Shown: piece after piece, positions 42,963 through 52,231 of the stretch
How the letters are laid out: the number at the start of each line of letters is the position of its first letter
How positions within the stretch are numbered: position 1 is the stretch's first letter
Assembly: GCA_002840845.1 (NCBI GenBank)
Contig: PHCS01000007.1
Span: forward strand, 1 to 64,000
Origin: Betaproteobacteria bacterium HGW-Betaproteobacteria-14
Lineage (GTDB): Bacteria > Pseudomonadota > Gammaproteobacteria > Burkholderiales > Rhodocyclaceae
DNA length: 64,000 nt
Reading direction: 5' to 3'
Translations under genes and position numbers: made by a program
Notes under the pieces: model-generated
Told to the model about the DNA's origin: nothing
The model's database searches: none
The model's input: only the letters and a program-made list of their open reading frames with translations

Positions 42963-44801
42963 TCATGCCACCACCACTTCGCGGAACATGCCCGCATCCA
43001 TATGAAACAGCAGGTGACAGTGCCATGCCCATCGGCCCAATGCATCCGCGGTTACGAGAAAGCTGATGCGCTGCGCAGGCTGGACGGGAATGGTGTGTAG
43101 GCGCGCCTGGAACTTGCCTTCTGCGGTTTCCAATTCGCTCCACATGCCGTGCAGGTGCATGGGGTGGGTCATCATGGTGTCGTTCTGCAGAATCACTCTC
43201 ACGCGTTCGCCGTACTTAAAGTGAACCGGCGAGCTCTTGCCGAATTCCAATCCGTCCAGCGACCAGGTATAGCGCTCCATATTGCCAGTCAGGTGCAACT
43301 CGATTTCGCGCTCTGCCCCGCGCGGGTCGAGTGGCCCGCCAAGGGTAGACAGGTCTGAAAGGACGAGTACGCGGCGACCGTTGTTGCGCAAGCCTATGCC
43401 CGGGTCATCCAGGTTGGTGCGGGGTGTGTCCACGCGCATGTCGGTGCTGGGTCCGTACTCGGTCCTGGCATGTCGTACAGTTTGGCTTGGCTTGCCCAAG
43501 CCGCCGCCTGCCATGGCGCCCATGTTGTGCTGGCTGTGATCCATCGGCATGCCGCCAGGCTTCATGCCCATCATGTTGTGCTGCATGGGCATCGAATCGT
43601 GATTCATCCCGCCCATGTCACCGCTGCCATGGTTCATGCCACCCATTTCGCCCATCATGTCGCCCATGGTGAGCCATTGCACGGGGTCAAGCGCAGGAAC
43701 GGGCGCGGTCAAACCGGCACGGACGGCCAGTGTCCCGCGGGCATAACCGGTGCGTTCCATCGACTGTGCGAAAACAGTGTATGCGTCATCCTTGGGCTGG
43801 ACGACCACATCGCAGGTCTGCCCTGGCCCAAAACGAAACTCATCGACGGTGGCGGGCTCCACATTGACGCCATCCGCTTGCACAACGGTCAATTTCAGGC
43901 CGGGAATGCGCACGTCGTAGAAAGTGTTGCCTGCGCCATTGATGAAACGCAGACGGATACGTTCGCCGGGCCGGAAGAGTCCTGTCCAGTTTCCGGCGGG
44001 TGTCGCGCCGTTGGCGAGGTAGGTCAGCACTGCCGAAGACAAGTCCGCCAGGTCTGTCGGGCTCATGCGCATTTCGTTCCACATCTTGCGCGTATCCAGC
44101 GCTGCGCGCATGCCCATCCTGGACGCGTCACGGAAGAAATCGGCGGCGGTTGGACGGTTGATGTTGTAATTGTCCCCATGCGCCTTGAGCTTTTCGAAAA
44201 CGCGCATTGGATCTGCGCCGGTCCAGTCCGACAGCAGCATCACATAGTCTCTGTCGACACGGATTGTTTCGCCATCTCTTGGTTCGACAATCAGTGCGCC
44301 ATACATGCCTGTCAGCTCCTGCATGCCCGAGTGGGAGTGGTACCAGTACGTTCCGCTTTGCTCCAGCGTGAAGCGGTAGACAAAAGTTTCACCCGGCGCA
44401 ATGCCAGGAAAACTGATTCCGGGCACACCATCCATCCGATACGGAAGAATGATTCCGTGCCAGTGGATGGAGGTCGAATCGCGCAGTTTGTTCGTCACGC
44501 GGATGGTTACCGTATCCCCTTCCCGCATGCGCAAGGTAGGCCCGGGCAATGAGCCGTTGATGGTTGTTGCCATCTCCGGCTTTCCCGTGAAATTGACGGG
44601 GGTTTCGGCGATAACCAGATCAAAATTGGGACCAATCAGCTCAGGTACGGAGCCTGTATGGGTGCTTGGCATCGCCTCCTTGCCGGCAAGCGCCATGAAA
44701 GGGAGGCCCGAAATCACCCCGCCCGCAGCAAGCCCCTGAACGAAACGTCGGCGAGACAAGTGAACCGGCATCACAATCTTTGGCAAGGTATTAAAGCTCA
44801 T
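42963..44801 (-). CDS. copA: Multicopper oxidase, copper resistance protein CopA (PcoA type)
   Basis: 612 residues. Tat signal SRRRFVQGL at 16-24. Cupredoxin domains carry the four copper-ligand blocks: TSIHWHGI, YWYHSHSGMQ, HPMHLHGMW and WAWHCHLLFHMDAGM. Before the last domain lies a Met-rich segment of about 60 residues (GDMMGEMGGMNHGSGDM, SMPMQHNMMGMKPGGMPMD), the Cu(I)-binding insert of PcoA/CopA. The enzyme oxidises Cu(I) and binds copper in the periplasm. GAGGAAC precedes the ATG; the CopR-box candidate lies about 100 bases upstream. Confidence 0.95.
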   Translation of the reverse strand: MSFNTLPKIVMPVHLSRRRFVQGLAAGGVISGLPFMALAGKEAMPSTHTGSVPELIGPNFDLVIAETPVNFTGKPEMATTINGSLPGPTLRMREGDTVTIRVTNKLRDSTSIHWHGIILPYRMDGVPGISFPGIAPGETFVYRFTLEQSGTYWYHSHSGMQELTGMYGALIVEPRDGETIRVDRDYVMLLSDWTGADPMRVFEKLKAHGDNYNINRPTAADFFRDASRMGMRAALDTRKMWNEMRMSPTDLADLSSAVLTYLANGATPAGNWTGLFRPGERIRLRFINGAGNTFYDVRIPGLKLTVVQADGVNVEPATVDEFRFGPGQTCDVVVQPKDDAYTVFAQSMERTGYARGTLAVRAGLTAPVPALDPVQWLTMGDMMGEMGGMNHGSGDMGGMNHDSMPMQHNMMGMKPGGMPMDHSQHNMGAMAGGGLGKPSQTVRHARTEYGPSTDMRVDTPRTNLDDPGIGLRNNGRRVLVLSDLSTLGGPLDPRGAEREIELHLTGNMERYTWSLDGLEFGKSSPVHFKYGERVRVILQNDTMMTHPMHLHGMWSELETAEGKFQARLHTIPVQPAQRISFLVTADALGRWAWHCHLLFHMDAGMFREVVVA

Positions 44802-44896
44802 TGTTCCTCATGAATATCTATAAACCTGCAGGTAAGAGAACAAGTAATTGATACCTAAAGTTTCGCATTTGGGTACTGACCTCAAGGTGACACGGA

Positions 44897-44914
44897 GATT
44901 ACACATTTGTAATC
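44897..44914. promoter_or_regulatory. Candidate CopR box upstream of copA
   Basis: GATTACACATTTGTAATC: 7-base arms GATTACA/TGTAATC around four bases. It lies in the 117-base gap in front of copA and just after the stop of the preceding gene. It matches the perfect palindrome in front of copR and the efflux operon, so both operons are likely under CopR. Confidence 0.75.
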
Positions 44915-44918
44915 TTTC

Positions 44919-45371
44919 TCAATGCTTGTGTTCGCTGTTTGCGGCCAAGTTGGTCTTAATGGGGGTAAACCGCGCTTGTTCGGCCGGTTTGCCGGACAGC
45001 GTGATGGAGACCACCACCTTCATGTCTGGCGTCGAGGCATACTTGGCGAGACCCTTCATGCGGTTGTCTCCGTCCGGTTTGAGCGTCGAGGTGGCCTTGA
45101 GTTTCCCGGCCAGGATCGTCGCGGTGCCAGAAGCGCCCTCGGTCAGCACCTTCTGGCCGGCGTGGTCGGTCACGTACACCACGATCGCGTTCTCCTTCGC
45201 CTCCTTGGCATCCTTCACCACGACCAGCTCGTAGTGGTAGGGGCCCGCCATGCGCAACTGGCCGCCGTTGGGCGCTTTCTGCGTATCCAGATAGGCGTCG
45301 TCGTGGGCCAGGACGCCGCCCGCCACGAAAGTCAGTCCCAGCAGGACGGCGATGGATGTGATGCGTTTCAT
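44919..45371 (-). CDS. Periplasmic metal-island protein, 150 residues (intact paralogue)
   Basis: Intact copy of the gene duplicated at 40890-41345. ATG 45371 has GGAG at -10. Signal peptide MKRITSIAVLLGLTFVAGG, cleavage after VLA. Then HDDAYLDTQKAPNGGQLRMA, a KDAKEAKEN stretch, and a beta-rich domain (YVTDHAGQKVLTEGASGTAT, MKVVVSITLSGKPAEQARF), ending SEHKH. Small proteins of this type commonly follow CzcA/CusA pumps; the function is unknown, possibly periplasmic metal handling. It lies 37 bases after the RND gene and is the last gene of the efflux operon. Confidence 0.82.
   Translation of the reverse strand: MKRITSIAVLLGLTFVAGGVLAHDDAYLDTQKAPNGGQLRMAGPYHYELVVVKDAKEAKENAIVVYVTDHAGQKVLTEGASGTATILAGKLKATSTLKPDGDNRMKGLAKYASTPDMKVVVSITLSGKPAEQARFTPIKTNLAANSEHKH
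44962..45254. repeat. Duplicated segment, copy 2
   Basis: Partner of about 40927-41236, same orientation, nearly identical apart from scattered substitutions and two missing 9-bp units. Confidence 0.85.
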
Positions 45372-45408
45372 TGTTAGCTCCTTTTCAAGATTTCCCCGCG
45401 AAGGGCAT

Positions 45409-48400
45409 TTAAAAACTCTCCGTGCCGCGCGCTTCCAGCAGGCGTGCCAGCGGCTTCTCACCCCACAGCCGGAACATCAACGGCGTGAGCAGGGAGTCGA
45501 GTAGGGTCGAACTCACCAGCCCGCCGAAAATCACCACAGCCACCGGATGCAGCACTTCCTTGCCCGGTGCATCGGCCGAAAGCAGCAGCGGCACCAGGGC
45601 AAAGGCAGCCACCAGCGCCGTCATCAGCACCGGCGTGAGGCGTTCTAGCGAGCCGCGCACGATCATGTGGTCGCCGAATTTCTCGCCCTCGAAGGCGCAC
45701 AGGTTGATGTAATGGCTGATCTTGAGGATGCCGTTGCGCGTGGCGATGCCGGTCAGGGTGATGAAGCCGACCAGCGCCGCTACCGAGAGCGGCTGGCCGG
45801 AAATCCACAGGGCGACGACGCTGCCCACCAGCGCCAGCGGAATGTTGCCCATGATGATGGCCGTCAGCGCCGCCGATCGGTAGCGGCTGTAGAGCACGAG
45901 GAAAATCATCGTCAGCGACACCAGCGCGAGGAGCGCGATCAGGCGGGCCGCCTGCTCCTGCGCCTGGAACTGGCCTTCGAGCGCCGTGAAGTAACCCTCC
46001 GGCATCGGCCGCGCAGACAGCTCGGCGCGAATGTCGGCGATGACCTTCGACATGTCGCGGCCGTCGGTGTTGGCGGAGATGACGATGCGCCGGCGCGAAT
46101 TCTCGCGGCTGACCTGGTTCGGCCCGTCGCCGTCCTCGATTGCCGCCAAGCGCGAGAGCGGCACATGTCCGCCGGGCGTCTCGATCAACAGGTTCGGCAG
46201 TTCCTGCAGGCTGCGCCCGCTTTCGGGCAGGCGCACCAGCAGGTCGAAGCGGCGATTGCCCTCGACGATCTGCGTGATGCGCTCGCCTTCGATCATCTGC
46301 TCGAGGGAACGCAGCAGTGTGCCCGGTGCCACGCCGTAACGCGCCGCCTGCTCGTAGTCGACGCGGATCTTGATCTGCGGGATCAGCACCTGCTTCTCGA
46401 TCTGCAGGTCGGTGATGCCGGGAATCTTCGCCAGCCGCGTGCGCAGGTCGCCGGCCAATCCGCGCAGGGTATCCAGGTCATCGCCATACACCTTCAGCGC
46501 GATCTGGGCGCGCACGCCGGAGAGCAGGTGATCCAGCCGGTGCGAGATGGGCTGGCCGACGTTGCTGACCGCCGGCAATACGGCCAGCCGCGTGCGGATG
46601 TCATTGATGATCGTCTCGCGATCGCGCTCGGAGGCCTTGAGGTCGACGTCGATCTCCGAGTAGTGCACGCCCTCGGCATGTTCGTCCAGCTCGGCGCGGC
46701 CGGTGCGGCGTCCGACTTGGGTCACTTCCGGCACCTGGACGATGAGTTGCTCGGCCAGCGCACCGATGCGATTGGACTCGGTCAGCGCGGTGCCGGGGTT
46801 GAACAGGACATTTACCGTCAGGGTGCCTTCATTGAAGGGCGGCAGGAAGGAACGCGGGAAAAATGGGATGCTGGCAGCGGCAAGGGCCACCACGGCAGCG
46901 GCAACGGCAAGCAGGGCACGGGCGCGGCCGAAGGACCAATGCAAGAGCCTTGCATCCCAGCGCTTGAGCCAGGTCACCAGCGGGCTGTCGCCGGCGTGCA
47001 ACTGCTTCATCCGCGGCAGAAGGTAGTACGCCATCACCGGCGTGACGGTGACCGAGACGAACATGCTGGCGAGGATGGAGACGATGTAGGCCACACCGAG
47101 CGGCGTGAACAGGCGACCCTCGATGCCGGGCAGGACGAACAGCGGCACGAACACCAGCACGATGATCACGGTCGCATAGACGATCGCCGAGCGCACTTCC
47201 AGCGTCGCCGCCGCGATCACTTCGGCCACCGGCCGCGGTTCCGCCAGCGCGCGGTTGAGCTTGAGGCGGCGCAGGACGTTCTCGACGCCGACCACGGCAT
47301 CGTCCACCAGCTCGCCGATGGCGATGGCCAGCCCGCCCAGCGTCATGGTGTTGATGGACAGGCCGAAGTAACGGAACACCAGTGCCGTCACCAGCAGCGA
47401 GAGCGGAATGGCCGTCAGCGAGATCAGGGTGGTGCGGACGTTGAGCAGGAACAGGAAGAGGATCACCGCCACCAGGATGGCGCCGTCGCGCAGCGCCTCC
47501 ACGACGTTGCTGACCGAATGCTCGATGAAGTCGGCCTGCTTGAAGAGGAACTGCGGCGCCTCGACTCCCTGCGGCAAGGACTTCGACAACTCAGCCATGG
47601 CGCGCTCGACTTCGCGCGTCAGCGCCACGCTGTCGGCACTGGGCTGCTTCTGTACGGAAAGAATGACGGCGGGCTTGGCATTGTAGCCGGCGTCGCCGCG
47701 CTTGATGGCCGGCGCCAGCTTGACCTCGGCGACCTGCTTGAGGAGGATGGGCTGGCCACTGCGTATCGCCACCACCAGGTTCTGCAGGTCTTCGACGCGG
47801 CTGGTGCGCCCGATCTGGCGGATCAAATACTCGCGGCCCTGGGCCTCGAGAAAACCACCGCTGGTGTTGGCGCCGAAGTCCTTCAGCGCGCTTTCCAGTT
47901 TCTCGCGCTCGACGCCCAGCGCCTGCAGTTGCGCGGGCTTCAGCTCGACGCGGTACTGCCGCACTTCGCCGCCGATCGGGATCACCTGCGCGATGCCGGG
48001 AATGGTGAGCAGGCGCGGCCGCATCACCCAGTCGGCGTACTCGCGCACCTGCATCGGGCTGACCTTTTCCGGATCGGCCGGCAAGGCGATCAGCAGGATC
48101 TCGCCCATGATCGAGGAAATCGGCCCGAGCTGCGGCACGATGCCCTCGGGAAGCTGTTCGCGCACCAGGTTCAGCCGCTCGGCGATCTGCTGGCGGTTGC
48201 GGTAGATGTCCGAGCCCCACTCGAACTCGACATAGACGATGGACAGGCCGACGCCGGAGACCGAGCGCACGCGCGTCACGCCCGGCATGCCGTTCATGCT
48301 CGATTCGACGGGAAAGGTGACGAGCTGCTCCACCTCCTCCGGCGCCATGCCGCCGGCCTCGGTCATCAGCGTCACGGTGGGCTTGTTGAGGTCGGGGAAG

Positions 48401-48513
48401 ACATCCACCGGCATCTGGCGAACGGATAGCACGCCATAGATCACCAGCAGCAGCGAGACACAAACAACAATGAGCCGCTGTTTAAGGCTGGCGTTGACGA
48501 TGGTCTCGAACAT
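45409..48513 (-). CDS. Heavy-metal efflux RND transporter, CusA/CzcA family
   Basis: 1034 residues. ATG 48513 lies 1 base after the adaptor stop. Twelve membrane helices in two halves with two large periplasmic loops. Family segments: [56 protein letters not shown]-like helix 2 region, and the diagnostic helix 4 motif [15 protein letters not shown]. That motif is neither the CzcA form (DFGxxVDGAxxxVEN) nor exactly the CusA form (AIGAMVDAAxxxIEN), so metal specificity cannot be stated. The copper neighbourhood favours monovalent Cu/Ag. Proton-driven pump across the envelope. Confidence 0.92.
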   Translation of the reverse strand: MFETIVNASLKQRLIVVCVSLLLVIYGVLSVRQMPVDVFPDLNKPTVTLMTEAGGMAPEEVEQLVTFPVESSMNGMPGVTRVRSVSGVGLSIVYVEFEWGSDIYRNRQQIAERLNLVREQLPEGIVPQLGPISSIMGEILLIALPADPEKVSPMQVREYADWVMRPRLLTIPGIAQVIPIGGEVRQYRVELKPAQLQALGVEREKLESALKDFGANTSGGFLEAQGREYLIRQIGRTSRVEDLQNLVVAIRSGQPILLKQVAEVKLAPAIKRGDAGYNAKPAVILSVQKQPSADSVALTREVERAMAELSKSLPQGVEAPQFLFKQADFIEHSVSNVVEALRDGAILVAVILFLFLLNVRTTLISLTAIPLSLLVTALVFRYFGLSINTMTLGGLAIAIGELVDDAVVGVENVLRRLKLNRALAEPRPVAEVIAAATLEVRSAIVYATVIIVLVFVPLFVLPGIEGRLFTPLGVAYIVSILASMFVSVTVTPVMAYYLLPRMKQLHAGDSPLVTWLKRWDARLLHWSFGRARALLAVAAAVVALAAASIPFFPRSFLPPFNEGTLTVNVLFNPGTALTESNRIGALAEQLIVQVPEVTQVGRRTGRAELDEHAEGVHYSEIDVDLKASERDRETIINDIRTRLAVLPAVSNVGQPISHRLDHLLSGVRAQIALKVYGDDLDTLRGLAGDLRTRLAKIPGITDLQIEKQVLIPQIKIRVDYEQAARYGVAPGTLLRSLEQMIEGERITQIVEGNRRFDLLVRLPESGRSLQELPNLLIETPGGHVPLSRLAAIEDGDGPNQVSRENSRRRIVISANTDGRDMSKVIADIRAELSARPMPEGYFTALEGQFQAQEQAARLIALLALVSLTMIFLVLYSRYRSAALTAIIMGNIPLALVGSVVALWISGQPLSVAALVGFITLTGIATRNGILKISHYINLCAFEGEKFGDHMIVRGSLERLTPVLMTALVAAFALVPLLLSADAPGKEVLHPVAVVIFGGLVSSTLLDSLLTPLMFRLWGEKPLARLLEARGTESF

Positions 48514-48514
48514 C

Positions 48515-49678
48515 TCAGCGCACCTGCGCCAGCAGGCTGGCACCGTCGGTGACGACCCGCTCCCCGCTGGCCAGGCCGGAAGTCACTGCCGCCGTCGTCG
48601 CATCGAGCGACTGGACGGCCACCTTGCGCAGGACGAAGCGTTCCGCCCCGTCGCGGACCCAGATCGCCGTCTCGCCGGCACTGACTTTCACCAGGGCAGC
48701 CACTGGCACGGCCGCGCCCCGGGTCTTGCGCGAAGTCTTGGCAATCACCTTGAGCGGCTGACCCACGGCGACCGGCGCATCCTGCGCGACAACCCGGAAC
48801 AGGAGCGGCATGGCCTGCTCGCGCAACAAGCGGCCACCGCCGACGAACTGCAACTTCAGGGAGCCGCCGCCTGGCAGTTGGGCGCTTGCATCATCAATAC
48901 CGTCCGCCAGGGCCGGATCGTAGGCCAAGGCCTCGACGGCAAGACGCGTCATATCGACGACTTCGAACAGCACCTCCTTCGACTCCACCACCTGACCGGC
49001 CACCACGTTGGCGGCGGCAATCGTGCCAGTCACCGGTGCCCGCAGGACTTCTGCGGCGCCGACGCTGGCGCCGACCGCGGCACGGCGCTGCTTCAGCGCC
49101 TCGGCTTCGAAGCGCGCCGCTTCGACATCCTTCTGCGGAATGGCGCCCTCGAGCTGCTCGTAGCGGGCGAGCTTGCGCTCGGCGATGGCCAGCTGTGCCT
49201 CGAGTTCGGCGAACTGCGCCTGCTGATTGCCCCGCTCGATGCTGCTGGCGACCGGGCGCAGCCAGGCCAGCACCTGCCCTTTCACAACCCTCTGTCCCAA
49301 CGTCGGTAGCCCCTTCGGGCCGGCCTCGATGCGCCCGGTCTGGGTCGCCTGGATGCGCCCGCCGGCATTGGGATCGGCGATGACCTTGCCGTTGAACTCC
49401 ACCGTTGCGGCAAGTTCCGCAACCCCGGCCACCACATGGCGCAGGCCGAGCTGGTATTGCACGGGCTTGGGCACGAACAGGCTGCCATCCGGAAGCCGCT
49501 GCGCCGATGCCGACTCGACGGGCAGGGCGCCGGCCGTTGCCTTGTTGGCCACGGCGGTTGCCGGCTTCTTGTCCTGGCTGTGATCCTCGCCGCCATGGGC
49601 CATGGCCTGCCCGGCGGCGAGGCCGAAAATGGCGGCCAACGCGACGGCCGTTAATTGCGATCTGGTCATTCGTTTCAT
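48515..49678 (-). CDS. RND periplasmic adaptor (membrane fusion protein), CusB/CzcB type
   Basis: 387 residues. Signal peptide cleaved after AMA, then HGGEDHSQD, a metal-ligand-rich mature N-terminus. The MFP body has a lipoyl/barrel half ([35 protein letters not shown]), an alpha-hairpin ([20 protein letters not shown]), the returning lipoyl half ([19 protein letters not shown]) and a membrane-proximal domain ([13 protein letters not shown]). It links the RND pump to the TolC-type channel. One base separates its stop from the RND start. Confidence 0.92.
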   Translation of the reverse strand: MKRMTRSQLTAVALAAIFGLAAGQAMAHGGEDHSQDKKPATAVANKATAGALPVESASAQRLPDGSLFVPKPVQYQLGLRHVVAGVAELAATVEFNGKVIADPNAGGRIQATQTGRIEAGPKGLPTLGQRVVKGQVLAWLRPVASSIERGNQQAQFAELEAQLAIAERKLARYEQLEGAIPQKDVEAARFEAEALKQRRAAVGASVGAAEVLRAPVTGTIAAANVVAGQVVESKEVLFEVVDMTRLAVEALAYDPALADGIDDASAQLPGGGSLKLQFVGGGRLLREQAMPLLFRVVAQDAPVAVGQPLKVIAKTSRKTRGAAVPVAALVKVSAGETAIWVRDGAERFVLRKVAVQSLDATTAAVTSGLASGERVVTDGASLLAQVR

Positions 49679-49681
49679 CCC

Positions 49682-50209
49682 TCAGTGCTTGCGGTTCTGT
49701 TTGCGGCGGCGAACGGCGACGAGGCCGGCGCCTGCGAGCAGCAGCGCACCCGAGGCGCCCCACACGGCCCATTTGTCCCACCCGGCCGCATGCTCGACAC
49801 CGGCCGGTGGCGGAGCGAGATCAAGCGTGGCCGTGAGCAGGTCGGCGGTGTCGCCCGCCTGCACCGAAATCGACAGCGGGTACTTCCCCGGATTGGCGAA
49901 GGCCTCGCCTGGCAGTGCGTAAATGCCCGGCGCAAGCTGCGCCGCGACCGCCTTGAACGCCCCGCTCTCGACCTCGATTTCCGCATCGGCAACCGGTTCG
50001 TTGCTGGCGAAACGGTCCAGGAAGAGCGTCAGCTTTCCGTCTGCCAGGACGGCAACCAGTTCGAAGTCCTCGGTCTGCGTAGTGGCGCGGGGTGCGATGT
50101 CTTTCGACATGGCGGGCGCGGCAGCATCGTGGCTGTGGTCTTCGCCACCGTGAGGCCAGGCGGCCAGCGCGAAAAGCGCCACCGCGATGAATGTGATGAA
50201 GTGTTTCAA
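49682..50209 (-). CDS. Periplasmic HGGEDH protein of the efflux operon, 175 residues
   Basis: The start is TTG 50209, overlapping the tolC-like stop (TTGA). No in-frame ATG lies near the N-terminus, so translational coupling is assumed. Signal peptide of about 18 residues, then HGGEDHSHD, the same motif that opens the mature adaptor encoded next. The soluble beta-domain (FELVAVLADGKLTLFLDRF, VESGAFKAVAAQLAPGIYAL) is followed by a C-terminal membrane helix (WAVWGASGALLLAGAGLVAV) and a basic tail. Probably a membrane-anchored metal-binding accessory; no family name recognised. Three bases separate it from the adaptor gene. Confidence 0.8.
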   Translation of the reverse strand: MKHFITFIAVALFALAAWPHGGEDHSHDAAAPAMSKDIAPRATTQTEDFELVAVLADGKLTLFLDRFASNEPVADAEIEVESGAFKAVAAQLAPGIYALPGEAFANPGKYPLSISVQAGDTADLLTATLDLAPPPAGVEHAAGWDKWAVWGASGALLLAGAGLVAVRRRKQNRKH

Positions 50210-51399
50210 GGCAGAACCCCCAGGACTTGTTTGAGACGGGATTGGGCCGCGGCGCGCGCGACCTGCTGACGGTTGAGGAAGGCTTCTGCCTCGAAAGCGC
50301 TGCTGCGCACGCGCAGCAGCGTTGTCAGGTCCGACTCGCCTAGCGAGAAGGACTTTTCGGCGAGATTCAGATTGTCGGCGGTCAGTGCGCGCCGCTCCCG
50401 CGCCATGGCGAACTGGCGCTCCGCCGCCTCGAGATCGAGGCGGGCTTTCTCCGCATCGAGCTTCAGCTTGAGTTGGGCCAGCGCCTGTTCGGCGTCGGCC
50501 TGGGATGTCTCGATGCGCGCCGCGGCATTTTCCTGGCGCACACGCGGGCCGGAGGAAAAGGGGATCGTCAGCTTGACGCCAACGGTATTGGCATAGGGTT
50601 CGCCGAACTCGCCGCGATCGCGCACCACGCGTACCGCGAACTCCGGCGCATCGCGACGGGTTTCCTCGGCGAGCTTGAGCCGGGCGCGCGCCGTACGCGC
50701 GGCCGCGGCGGCGAGCGCAAGTTGCGGATGGTCTTCCGATGGCTCGCGCGTGCGGACGGGATTCTCCTCGGCCAGAATCGCCGGCGCCGACATGCCGGTG
50801 ATGGCGCGGTAGTGCTGCTCCACTTGCACCAGCGCGGCCTCCGCCTCGATCGCCTCGGCTTCCGCCGCCAGGCGCTCGCTGCGCGCCAGGTTGGCGTCGA
50901 CCCGGGACAGGTCCCCGGCCTTGAAGCGGCGCAGCACGTCGGCCTCCAGGGCGCGGGCGGTGGTTGTCCGCTGTCCGGCCAGGGCGCGGGCATGGCGCGC
51001 GGCGGCCACGGCCCACCAGGCTTCGCGCACCTCGCCCGCAATCTGCAGGCGCAACGCGGCGCGGCGGGCGCCGACTTCCTCCAGGGCGCTTGCCGCCTCG
51101 GCTTCGCGCGCCGCCTGCTGCCCGGGCAGCCAGAGTGGCACCGCCATCTCTGCCTCCCACTCCTGCTTGCCGCGATTCCTGTTGAGGCGGTCGTTCAGGC
51201 TGGACAGCGACAATGCGGCCGGGCCCGGGGTAAGGCCGCCGGCAACCTCGGCGCGGGCCTGCGCTTCTTCCTCACGCGCCGTGATGGCGGAAGCCTGCGG
51301 ATGGCGAGACCACGCCTGATTCAATGCATCGCCCAGGGTCTGTGCATAAACCGGCAAGGCAAAGGCCAGTCCGGCCAGCAGCATCGGCATACTTCTCAT
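50206..51399 (-). CDS. TolC-family outer-membrane efflux protein (CusC/CzcC type)
   Basis: 397 residues from ATG 51399, starting the signal peptide MRSMPMLLAGLAFALP, cleavage after VYA. Two OEP repeats with long coiled helices (TLGDALNQAWSRHPQASAI, AAREAEAASALEEVGARRAAL; RRFKAGDLSRVDANLA, SFSLGESDLTTLLRVRSSAF). It forms the outer-membrane duct of the tripartite pump. Upstream in-frame ATGs up to 51582 would run through the CopR palindrome and are rejected. First gene of the efflux operon. Confidence 0.9.
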   Translation of the reverse strand: MRSMPMLLAGLAFALPVYAQTLGDALNQAWSRHPQASAITAREEEAQARAEVAGGLTPGPAALSLSSLNDRLNRNRGKQEWEAEMAVPLWLPGQQAAREAEAASALEEVGARRAALRLQIAGEVREAWWAVAAARHARALAGQRTTTARALEADVLRRFKAGDLSRVDANLARSERLAAEAEAIEAEAALVQVEQHYRAITGMSAPAILAEENPVRTREPSEDHPQLALAAAAARTARARLKLAEETRRDAPEFAVRVVRDRGEFGEPYANTVGVKLTIPFSSGPRVRQENAAARIETSQADAEQALAQLKLKLDAEKARLDLEAAERQFAMARERRALTADNLNLAEKSFSLGESDLTTLLRVRSSAFEAEAFLNRQQVARAAAQSRLKQVLGVLP

Positions 51400-51469
51400 C
51401 GGGGTTTGTCCTCCCTGGCTCATGGTCGCCATGATGCTTTCGGGCACCCAACAAGTTGCTGACAGCGGC

Positions 51470-51485
51470 ATTACAAATTTGTAAT
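51470..51485. promoter_or_regulatory. Candidate CopR box between efflux operon and copR
   Basis: ATTACAAATTTGTAAT, a perfect 16-bp palindrome centred between the divergent tolC-like gene (start 51399) and copR (start 51551). It is a closer match to its own reverse complement than the related site at 44897-44914. Position and symmetry fit an OmpR-class regulator controlling both directions, including its own gene. Confidence 0.82.
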
Positions 51486-51550
51486 CTTCGACACATGAAC
51501 TGCCGGACATGCAGAATGGGGCCGGCAAAGGCGGAATCAAAGGTAACGAG

Positions 51551-52231
51551 ATGAAAATCCTGATCGTCGAAGACGAGCACAAAACCGGCGACTACCTGAA
51601 GCAGGGGCTGTCCGAGGCCGGCTTCGTGGCGGATCTTGCGCGCGACGGTGCCGATGGCGTGCACGCCGCGCTAACCGAAGGCTACGACCTCGTGGTGCTG
51701 GACGTGATGCTGCCCGGCATCGACGGCTGGCAGGTGCTGCGGGAAATCCGCCAGGCGGGCAGGCACATGCCCGTCCTGTTCCTGACCGCCCGCGACCAGG
51801 TCGAGGATCGGGTGAAAGGGCTGGAACTGGGAGCCGACGACTACCTCGTCAAGCCCTACGCCTTTTCCGAGCTGCTGGCCCGGGTGCGCTCCCTGCTGCG
51901 CCGAGGCAAGGCGAAGGAGGCGGAGACGCTGAGAGTGGCCGATCTGGAACTGGATCTGCTGCGGCGCCGGGTCATGCGCGCGGGTCGTCGCATCGACCTC
52001 ACCGCCAAGGAATTCGCCCTGCTTGAACTGCTGCTGCGTCGCCAGGGCGAGGTACTGCCGCGCTCGCTGATCGCTTCCCAGGTCTGGGACATGAATTTCG
52101 ACAGCGACACCAACGTGATCGAGGTGGCCGTGCGGCGCTTGCGGGCCAAGATCGACGACGATTTCGAGCCCAAGCTGATCCGGACCGTCAGGGGCATGGG
52201 CTACGTGCTCGACATCATCGAGCCTGCCTGA
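51551..52231 (+). CDS. copR: Heavy-metal response regulator CopR (OmpR class)
   Basis: 226 residues. Receiver with acidic ED at 7-8, phospho-acceptor D51 in [17 protein letters not shown] in FLTARD and K in YLVKPYAF. A winged-helix Trans_reg_C domain follows ([52 protein letters not shown]). It is the classic CopR/CusR/IrlR type and intact. ATG 51551 starts at the first receiver strand. Its TGA overlaps the copS ATG (TGATG). Confidence 0.95.
   Translation: MKILIVEDEHKTGDYLKQGLSEAGFVADLARDGADGVHAALTEGYDLVVLDVMLPGIDGWQVLREIRQAGRHMPVLFLTARDQVEDRVKGLELGADDYLVKPYAFSELLARVRSLLRRGKAKEAETLRVADLELDLLRRRVMRAGRRIDLTAKEFALLELLLRRQGEVLPRSLIASQVWDMNFDSDTNVIEVAVRRLRAKIDDDFEPKLIRTVRGMGYVLDIIEPA

Noticed and set aside
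45667-48429. Long plus-strand open frame opposite the RND pump
   Set aside because: Shadow of a strongly conserved gene; no start signal or domain.
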